32,310 bases of DNA, taken from an uncultured Saprospiraceae bacterium (GTDB lineage Bacteria; Bacteroidota; Bacteroidia; Chitinophagales; Saprospiraceae). Position 1 is the first letter of the stretch. The number at the start of each line of letters is the position of its first letter. The stretch is taken from positions 1-32,310 of the forward strand of contig CALLLR010000059.1 of NCBI GenBank assembly GCA_938008185.1, written 5' to 3'. Below, piece after piece: positions 16,901 through 22,649 of the stretch. The notes beneath the pieces are model-generated. The model was not told the DNA's origin, ran no database searches, and was given only the letters and a program-made list of their open reading frames with translations. The translations under genes were made by a program, and so were the position numbers.

Positions 16901-18090
16901 AAATGATCCAAATTGGCCGTTGCGATCACGTTTTTACCTTGTTTATGTCCACCCGTGATATTTCCCCACTGATCTCCAGCTCCGTAGCCACAATCATTGT
17001 TATTAGAATTTCCGGCGGAAAAAACGTGCATTAAGGTAGGATTATCGTAGACCTGCTGATCGACCGTTGCCGTTATTTCGGTATAACCACCATTACAACC
17101 ATTACTGTAAGAAGAGTTGGTAATAATAACCTCTTCATTAAAGAAATAATTCATCGTATTATCTAAAAAAGTCGCATCGTAATTCAGGACGTAAACCCCA
17201 GTTCCAGCGGCCATCCCACGTTTGGTGGGATCAAAATTACCCGATCCGCTCATGATCCCGGCGACGTTGTCTCCGTGTGTATTAAAGTTCGATCCTACAT
17301 CTGCCAAATCCTGCGTAAGTCTACCTTGAAAATCAATGTGTGGTCCAATTTGTCCATCATCTCTAACCAGGACATTTACACCAGTACCGTCGTAATTTCG
17401 ACCCAACGGTAATCCGGAATCCAAAAGATTGGCGCGGTGTAAGGATCGTCCTTCTGCATCATCTTTCACATCGGGTGGTGCTGTTAGTCCAATGTGAGCG
17501 ATAAAGGGCAAGTTGGCAATTTCTTCCAGCTTTTCCAGTTGAATCCGAGTTTCTAAAAAATTATTAATCCCGTTGGATTTGTCAATCTGTAATCCCGCTC
17601 TGCGCATTTTTTTGGCCGCATCATCAGGAGAGATATTTTTGTGGTATTTAACAATCACTCTTACCTGACCGCGAATGGTTGCCCATTCTGGTATCTCATC
17701 TTCTAATAATTCCCGACTAATCTTAAAAGCATTGTCCAGGGGAAAAATTGCCCGAATATTAAAATCTGCTAATTGCTCCATCGGAAGATCTTCCGGAATG
17801 GCTGCTAAATAAGTAAGGCGAGGAAAATATTCCAGTAATTCAACTCCTTGACTGGTCATTCGCTGCTGGTCAATCAACGCTGGTATTTCAAAAAACTGAA
17901 CCATTCGGTAATATTTTCCTGCAATGATTTCGGTACTTTGAATGTCGGGTTGCTGAACGAAGTCCGCAAAATTTGCCGTTGGAATTTGCTTTCCGGAATT
18001 ATGGATCAGCGCATATTTTTCCTGAGCAACCGTAAAGGTCGATAATAGCATAAAAATGGCGCTCAGAATGAGGTGGTAACGTATTTTCAT
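13981..18090 (-). CDS. Secreted S8 subtilisin-like peptidase with PKD repeats and T9SS sorting domain, 1369 aa
   Basis: An extracellular serine protease. The signal peptide (LILSAIFMLLSTFTVAQ) is followed by a propeptide-like region (about 25-205). The catalytic domain (about 225-510) shows the triad: D244/D245 in LVRDDGQIG, H272 in THGDNVAG and S441 in GGTSGAAPGVAG, with the oxyanion asparagine N361 in VFSAGNS. Next come a P-domain-like beta region, Ig/FnIII-like domains, a MAM-like stretch (about 950-1110) and two PKD-type domains. The second PKD has YLWNFGDGSTSNEENPTHTY. The last ~75 residues (VELAPNPNSGYFSLRI ... GIYFLELVSDDQRLVERVVI) are a type A T9SS sorting signal, so the protein crosses the outer membrane by the type IX system. 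Downstream on the same strand lie a TonB receptor and a lipoprotein, suggesting protein degradation coupled to uptake. Confidence 0.93.
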   Translation of the reverse strand: MKIRYHLILSAIFMLLSTFTVAQEKYALIHNSGKQIPTANFADFVQQPDIQSTEIIAGKYYRMVQFFEIPALIDQQRMTSQGVELLEYFPRLTYLAAIPEDLPMEQLADFNIRAIFPLDNAFKISRELLEDEIPEWATIRGQVRVIVKYHKNISPDDAAKKMRRAGLQIDKSNGINNFLETRIQLEKLEEIANLPFIAHIGLTAPPDVKDDAEGRSLHRANLLDSGLPLGRNYDGTGVNVLVRDDGQIGPHIDFQGRLTQDLADVGSNFNTHGDNVAGIMSGSGNFDPTKRGMAAGTGVYVLNYDATFLDNTMNYFFNEEVIITNSSYSNGCNGGYTEITATVDQQVYDNPTLMHVFSAGNSNNNDCGYGAGDQWGNITGGHKQGKNVIATANLDHLGILTNSSSRGPAHDGRIKPDISANGTDQYGTEPNNTYDEFGGTSGAAPGVAGIFAQLQHAYKTLNGGVTAPSALIKGVLLNTANDLGNEGPDFRFGWGHVNGFRAVKALEENRYEQAEVAQGSTTSFTISIPEGVRKAKIMLYWDDPEASIGAGFALVNDLDLKVERGGVEYLPWVLDPTPNPAGLALPATRGEDHLNNVEQVEIDNPETGDYTVTVNGTIIPFGVKNFYMVYEYQTEAVDLTYPIGGETMVPGELQNIHWDAVGQLEDYELSYSVDGGVTWTGIASVSGTERLYANWTVPNVNTSTGKIRVTSSNGNMTINEVSFNITPMPVNLAVGAACPEGVTLIWDAMPDAVSYDVYILGQKYMEIIGNSTTNTFLYENSDLEAEQYFSVHANFGNGAISRRVNAVYFAGGLENCPQPNDLSNVNTSIAADDVFLSCEGINDEIFMIEINNSGTMEQSGFSVSYQIDNDPVVTDMVNITLLTGESYLHSFSQPINLTNEGVYELKSWITLSDNSYTVDDTITQSINLSIYDGAGIVPDYQEPFEGMDFPPADYLIINTDDSNTWESRVVIQKDGTEGQVAWLNNFDYASANNENIADGLLTPLIDLTNATDEVLTFDLAYREYELGGFNIEDGFRVEVSTDCGNTFEAVLFEAFGEELSTTGPSTIAFFPSDPTVWEKKILDISAYYGQSVIFKFENLSGYGNNLFLDNINIEFFEFVAPVTQFSLSAEAICQGESITFTDESEGAEDYQWSFGGITNPSSASTPGPHTVTYFSPGINIVQLITSNPAGTDTMTAEVLVEEVVTANFSSEIMEGSLTVAFTNESNNGTIYLWNFGDGSTSNEENPTHTYASPGIYVVGLTVGSNACPFSQTDNTVELTPTSTDNLEDVFSVELAPNPNSGYFSLRIITGTNKVFDWKLNGVDGKVYRTGKIGTNAIEEIEVANVAPGIYFLELVSDDQRLVERVVIMK

Positions 18091-18123
18091 AGAAAAAAAA
18101 TTATATGGAAATTAAGATAATAG

Positions 18124-18212
18124 GATTAGAAAAGGTTTTGAATTATTCTTTAAGGAAAAAATTGAATTCTAAAGATAGAAAAATCTTGTTAGTCCAGCGA
18201 CCTTTTCTAATC
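18124..18212. repeat. Inverted repeat with 13-bp perfect arms at the DUF3810-subtilase junction
   Basis: GATTAGAAAAGGT at 18124-18136 is exactly complementary to ACCTTTTCTAATC at 18200-18212, and the pairing weakens into flanking AT-rich sequence. The arms enclose 63 nt with no obvious gene. The element lies 61 bp after the DUF3810 stop and just upstream of the subtilase start on the minus strand. A transcript crossing the junction could fold into a hairpin. It does not share the GTTAGCC core of the two larger palindromes. Confidence 0.6.
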
Positions 18213-18273
18213 TTATAATTTTTATACATGGTAAAAAAATGTAAAACTGCCGCCTGTCGACATTTATGGTGGG

Positions 18274-19374
18274 CTATTCGGACTTTTTCAGGCGATTCTC
18301 CTTCTGCTCCCATGCGTAAACCAGCAAGACTACCTGATTATAGCTAGCGTGTCCGTCGGTTACGCCTTGTGATTTGAGATAAGCATCATAGGTAGCGATT
18401 CTGAAACTCGTAGGAAAAAAATCGGGATAGGCTGCGTTGTTTGCTTCAATAGCATGGACATCTGCTTTTAATCCATTTGGCAGGTTTTCATAAAAAGCGG
18501 CAAAGCCTTCCGGGTCGGCTCTTCGGTAGCTGTAATATAAATATTGCCAATAATTGAAAAAGCCAGCGTACTGGATAAAGGGATGATTACTGTTTTTACA
18601 GGTGAGGTAGGCCAAAAAATTGCAGGTGCCTTCATCTCCAAATCCATAAGCATGAGCCAACTCGTGAGCGATTACGTAGGGGCGATCAATGGGATGGACG
18701 GCAGGATCAACATTACATTCTCCCGTAAATGGATTATAAAAACCAATCGCGCCAAAGCCCCATAAGATACCCTTGGGGTAACCCGTTCTGATCGTAGGAA
18801 ATCCAGTAGTAGGATAACCCAACTCCAGCAGTTGATTTTCCAGTCCTTTTCGCAGATGCTCCACCGTATTTTCGGGCAGAGCTTCGGGGGTAAAGGACGA
18901 ATCGTTTTTTGCTCCTGAAATACCCGACCGGACTTTTAACAATTTGGGCTGCAGGGAGGTAAGTTCTTCAACAACCGTAACCAACTTCAATGGTTTGAGC
19001 GTAATTTTAATTTGGGTAGCCAACGATACTCTGCCATAATTAAATCCCCACAAAAATAAAAACAGGAAAATAATCCAGCCCAATGCGGACATCAAGGTAA
19101 ATCCCATTTGCCCTGACTTTCCTAAAAATGATCCCTCCGAACGCTTCCACTTTTTGATTCCCCAATATATAGAAAACAATAATCCTCCTACGAGTAAGTA
19201 CAAGGCAGAAAATGGCAAAGCCCAATGAATACTATCCAAAACGACCCTGATTATTTTGAATATCCCACGACTGTAGATCGTTTCAACTACTTGCGGAGAT
19301 AAGTTCAATAAAAACCGGAGGAGTATGGCGAATGCCCCTAATCCAATTCCCCAAAATCTTTTGTCAAACTTCAT
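18274..19374 (-). CDS. DUF3810 family membrane-anchored zinc metalloprotease, 366 aa
   Basis: The start is set at the ATG at 19374 (MKFDKRFWGIGLGAFAILLR), which gives the usual DUF3810 opening. The open frame continues 132 codons upstream into a different, damaged gene. Three hydrophobic segments lie in the first third: about 8-25, 50-72 and 92-112. The C-terminal part holds HELAHAYGFGDE (H237, E238, H241 with acidic D247/E248), a zinc-binding HExxH motif followed by the family's FLAYL and FAAFYENLP-like helices. The soluble protease domain probably faces the periplasm; substrate unknown. It precedes the subtilase gene on the same strand by 183 bp, so the two may be transcribed together, although a palindrome lies between them. 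Confidence 0.85.
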   Translation of the reverse strand: MKFDKRFWGIGLGAFAILLRFLLNLSPQVVETIYSRGIFKIIRVVLDSIHWALPFSALYLLVGGLLFSIYWGIKKWKRSEGSFLGKSGQMGFTLMSALGWIIFLFLFLWGFNYGRVSLATQIKITLKPLKLVTVVEELTSLQPKLLKVRSGISGAKNDSSFTPEALPENTVEHLRKGLENQLLELGYPTTGFPTIRTGYPKGILWGFGAIGFYNPFTGECNVDPAVHPIDRPYVIAHELAHAYGFGDEGTCNFLAYLTCKNSNHPFIQYAGFFNYWQYLYYSYRRADPEGFAAFYENLPNGLKADVHAIEANNAAYPDFFPTSFRIATYDAYLKSQGVTDGHASYNQVVLLVYAWEQKENRLKKSE

Positions 19375-19742
19375 ATTTATGGACATTGTTAGACAGCGAT
19401 ACCTTGTAGTAAATCCGAAAGCAGCAAAAAATAATTTTTCACGCTGCATGCTGCCAGGGTACCATCCGCTTCGCTTCATCTTCCTTTTGATTTTCCGAAT
19501 CAGGGGATCTGTCAATACCTTAAATGATCCAAAATGATCCATGGTACCAACGTAAGCATGATTCTCTTTATTATTCAGCACCAATTCTTTTGCTTCCGAA
19601 TATTGTTGATTTCGAACCAATTTCTTGATGCATTTGGTCAGCTTGGATTCTTTGTACTTTGGTTTGAAATTAGCTTGCGCAAAAACACCATTTAGAAATG
19701 TAATAGGAAGAAGAGGGTGAGTAGTCTTTTTCTGTTTGACAT
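19375..19742 (-). pseudogene. Remnant of a small secreted protein, frameshift in the signal peptide
   Basis: ATG at 19742 begins MSNRKRLLTLFFLLHF and then meets a TAA at about 19692-19694. In the frame one base back, the sequence resumes as LNGVFAQANFKPKYKESKLT, which would complete a normal signal peptide (cleavage after FAQA) and continue as a basic, helical protein (KCIKKLVRNQQYSEAKELV). One missing base near 19693 explains the break. The body runs in the same frame as DUF3810 with no stop between them (…RYRCLTMSIN then MKFDK), so its own 3' end also seems lost. Family not recognised. A sequencing error cannot be excluded for the first defect; the missing stop suggests genuine decay. Confidence 0.5.
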
Positions 19743-19866
19743 AAAGTAACGTAAGTTGGCTACCGGGCAAGATGGGATTTTGGGAATAAAGGTTGCATTT
19801 AATGAAATTATTTTGTCAGAAATGTTATTCTACAAATAAAAAATAAGATTACTTTTCCAAAAAAAT

Positions 19867-19895
19867 CCTTTGTGTCTTAGCGCCTTTGCGGCAAT
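19867..19895. repeat. CTTTGTGTCTTWGCGCCTTTGCGG-type dispersed repeat
   Basis: CCTTTGTGTCTTAGCGCC, then TTTGCGGCAA, belongs to a short sequence (in the other direction CGCAAAGGCGC followed by AAGACACAAAG). From memory, it recurs between genes in many bacteria, especially Bacteroidota. It lies 15 bp beyond the ABC-F stop codon. Its function is not established. Confidence 0.55.
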
Positions 19896-19909
19896 TTATA
19901 ATCAAACTT

Positions 19910-21553
19910 TTACGAAGCCACCGCTACTCCATTATATAACTTCTCCCGCTTCTCTTTGATCTCTTCTGACCGAATAAACTCATCAAAAGACATCAGGTGA
20001 TCGACCATTCCGTTCGGTCCAATCTCAATAACCCGATTACCGACGGAGTTCATCAGTTGATGATCATGAGAGGTAAAAATCAGGTTGCCGGTAAAACTGG
20101 TTAATGCATTATTCAGTGCGGTAATAGATTCCAGATCCAGGTGATTCGTTGGTTCGTCGAGCAATAAAAAATTGGGCTCCTGTAACATCGTTTTGGACAA
20201 CATACAACGCACCTTTTCTCCTCCCGACAAGACACTGGACATTTTATGAACCTCTTCTCCAGAAAATAACATTCTACCTAAAAATCCGCGAATAAATTGT
20301 TCATCTTTTTCTCCCGGCGAGAATTGACGTAACCAATCGATCAGATTAAGGTCATTTTTATCCACAAAAAACGCTTCGTTTTCGTTGGGCAAATATTCCA
20401 TTTTGATCGTCTGACCGTATTCAATCGTTCCGGAATCCGGCTTCTTCTCTCCACTTAAAACCTCAAAAAAAGCGGTCAATATCGCGGAGTCTCGGCTGAA
20501 TAAAGCGATCTTTTCATCTTTATTCATCATAAAACTAACGTCCTTAAACAATACTTCTCCGACAGCATTGGTCATGGACAGTTTTTCTACTTTCAGAATC
20601 TGATCACCTGGTGCTCGCTCTGGCTTAAAGTTAATAAATGGATATTTACGACTGGACGGTTTGATGTCTTCCAGGCTAAGTTTATCTAATGCTTTTTTAC
20701 GACTGGTAGCCTGCTTGGATTTGGAAGCGTTGGCAGAGAAACGAGCAATAAATTCCATCATCTCTTTTCGCTTCTGTTCCGTCTTTTTATTTTTATTGGC
20801 CATCTGCTGCGTCATCAACTGGCTACTCTCATACCAGAAAGTATAGTTTCCGGTGTAGATGCGAATGCTATTAAAATCAATATCCACAATGTGGGTACAA
20901 ACCATATCCAAAAAATAGCGATCGTGCGAAACCACAATCACCGTATTTTTAAAATCAGCTAAAAAGTCAGCTAGCCACGTAACGGTCTCCGCGTCCAGAT
21001 CGTTGGTAGGCTCATCAAGTAGTAAGATATCCGGATCACCGTACAAAGCTTGTGCGAGTAGTACTTTTACTTTTTGCGGACCACTTAGTTCACTCATATT
21101 TTTGGTATGATGAATTTCTTTGATTCCCAGGTTACTGAGCAATTCGGCCGCATCGCTCTCGGCTTCCCATCCCCCCATTTCACCGTATTTATTTTCTAAT
21201 TCGGCCGCCCGCATACCTTCGGCTTCGGTGGCTTCGGGATTCATGTAGATCGCCGTTTTTTCCAGATTAATATTATACATTTCCTGGTGGCCCATCATCA
21301 CTACGTTTAGCACTTGCTCCTCTTCGTATTCGAAGTGATTCTGACGAAGCACAGCCATTCGCTTTCCCGGTTCGAGGCTAACGTTACCACGGGTGGCATC
21401 GATATCACCGGCCAGAATTTTTAGAAAAGTAGATTTTCCTGCGCCATTCGCTCCGATAACCCCGTAACAATTTCCGGTGGTAAATTTAAGATTGACTTCA
21501 TCAAAAAGAACTCGTTTACCGTATTGTAAACCTATATTATTCGCTACTAGCAT
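19910..21553 (-). CDS. ABC-F family ATPase (YbiT-like), 547 aa
   Basis: A soluble twin-ATPase of the ABC-F class, which binds ribosomes and modulates translation. The start is the ATG at 21553 (MLVANNIGLQYGKRVLFDEV). ABC domain 1 has Walker A GANGAGKST (34-42), signature LSGPQ (156-160), Walker B with DEPTNDLD (180-187) and SHDRYFL. A charged linker (about 245-300, KNKKTEQKRKEMMEF) is the ABC-F hallmark. Domain 2 has LSGGE (442-446), LLLDEPTNHLD (463-473) and SHDHQLM, but its Walker A position reads FSRDSAILT (352-360), with no glycines or lysine. There are no membrane segments, so it is not a transporter. A TATTTTTG -7-like element (complement of 21640-21647) lies about 90 bp upstream, without a clear -33. 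Neighbouring genes do not suggest a resistance role. Confidence 0.92.
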   Translation of the reverse strand: MLVANNIGLQYGKRVLFDEVNLKFTTGNCYGVIGANGAGKSTFLKILAGDIDATRGNVSLEPGKRMAVLRQNHFEYEEEQVLNVVMMGHQEMYNINLEKTAIYMNPEATEAEGMRAAELENKYGEMGGWEAESDAAELLSNLGIKEIHHTKNMSELSGPQKVKVLLAQALYGDPDILLLDEPTNDLDAETVTWLADFLADFKNTVIVVSHDRYFLDMVCTHIVDIDFNSIRIYTGNYTFWYESSQLMTQQMANKNKKTEQKRKEMMEFIARFSANASKSKQATSRKKALDKLSLEDIKPSSRKYPFINFKPERAPGDQILKVEKLSMTNAVGEVLFKDVSFMMNKDEKIALFSRDSAILTAFFEVLSGEKKPDSGTIEYGQTIKMEYLPNENEAFFVDKNDLNLIDWLRQFSPGEKDEQFIRGFLGRMLFSGEEVHKMSSVLSGGEKVRCMLSKTMLQEPNFLLLDEPTNHLDLESITALNNALTSFTGNLIFTSHDHQLMNSVGNRVIEIGPNGMVDHLMSFDEFIRSEEIKEKREKLYNGVAVAS

Positions 21554-21696
21554 AATCCTTATTTTTAGGGATATCACAAATCATTTAAACCTGCAGTATT
21601 TGTTATACCCTGATTTATTGAAGTTGTTTAAAAGAAATGCAAAAATACGATATTTTATGGAAAATCTGAAAGGCAGGAAAGGGATGAAAGGCGGAC

Positions 21697-22644
21697 CTAA
21701 TTCGTCAGGCGAACCGCTTCGAGATCGGGGTTATATCCACTGAAAACACCCAAACCATTATTAATATTGGAAGGAACTAAAATAGCCTGGGAAAGAATAG
21801 AATCCCGCTGACTTAGCTGTCGGGTAAGATTGAAATGATAGTTTTGATAATCTGTGTTGGTGTTCCGTAGTTCAACCCATAATTCTGGTGGAAAGGGCGA
21901 ACGATTTTCGTTAAAGTTGACGGACAAGTTGCCTTCCACCCGATGATTTCCCTCAGATATATCCTGTCCTTTGATAAGTACCCCATTTTCAAAATCAAAA
22001 GTATAAGGAAAATTCATTGCAATATTCTCGACTGTAGGAATTTGAACCGTAGGGATAAAGACCGTATCGGTTTCTGTTTCTTGCTCTACAAGATAAATAA
22101 AATAAAAAACAAGGTGATAAGACTGGGCAGTACGATCATTATGAGTAAATCTAAGTTCAAAATTAATATCAAATTTATCATCATCCCGTGGATCGATATT
22201 CTCACTAAAATCAAGAAGGGTTAATGATTGAATATCTACCCGTTCGGGGATTATAGTGCTCGCCGAGATAGGAGCTTCTCCATCCACCGCTATATTCAGA
22301 TCATAAACGGTAGAGCTGGCGATTTCCAGATTTTCCGAAAAGTAGAAAGGAAATCTTTCCAGATTTTGGTTTAGCGTATCCTTTTCGGGTTCGTGCAGGA
22401 ATAATTGGGTAACCTGTTCATTACTGCGATTAGAAACCGTAATCTCGGAAGCAGTAATGTACTCCGTGGGGGATTGAGAGAGTATGGGTCGCGCTCTGCT
22501 GAGGGTTACTCTAACTTCCCGACCTGGTGCTACTTCGGATACCACTACCACTGCTGGATCAAAATCTATGTCCAGGTCTACGACCTCTTCACAGCTCCAA
22601 AAGAGCAATAGGAGTAGAATGATGGCCGTAGAACGAATCAGCAT
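21697..22644 (-). CDS. DUF4249 lipoprotein, 315 aa, partner of the STN-type TonB receptor
   Basis: The signal peptide ends in a lipobox, LLFWSC (C18), followed by EEVVDLDIDFDPAVVVVSEV. This matches the start of the paralogue at 10311-11201 (CEDIVDIELDEGPVEIVVDA). The beta-rich body has the family's PGREVRVTLSRARPIL strand, YDLNIAVDGE and, near the C-terminus, the QNYHFNLTRQL region preceding a NPDLEAVRL ending. The start lies 5 bp after the receptor stop, so the two genes are surely in one operon. Probably an outer-membrane accessory lipoprotein of that receptor (inferred). Sequence divergence from the paralogue is large outside the N-terminus. Confidence 0.83.
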   Translation of the reverse strand: MLIRSTAIILLLLLFWSCEEVVDLDIDFDPAVVVVSEVAPGREVRVTLSRARPILSQSPTEYITASEITVSNRSNEQVTQLFLHEPEKDTLNQNLERFPFYFSENLEIASSTVYDLNIAVDGEAPISASTIIPERVDIQSLTLLDFSENIDPRDDDKFDINFELRFTHNDRTAQSYHLVFYFIYLVEQETETDTVFIPTVQIPTVENIAMNFPYTFDFENGVLIKGQDISEGNHRVEGNLSVNFNENRSPFPPELWVELRNTNTDYQNYHFNLTRQLSQRDSILSQAILVPSNINNGLGVFSGYNPDLEAVRLTN

Positions 22645-22649
22645 GATCG

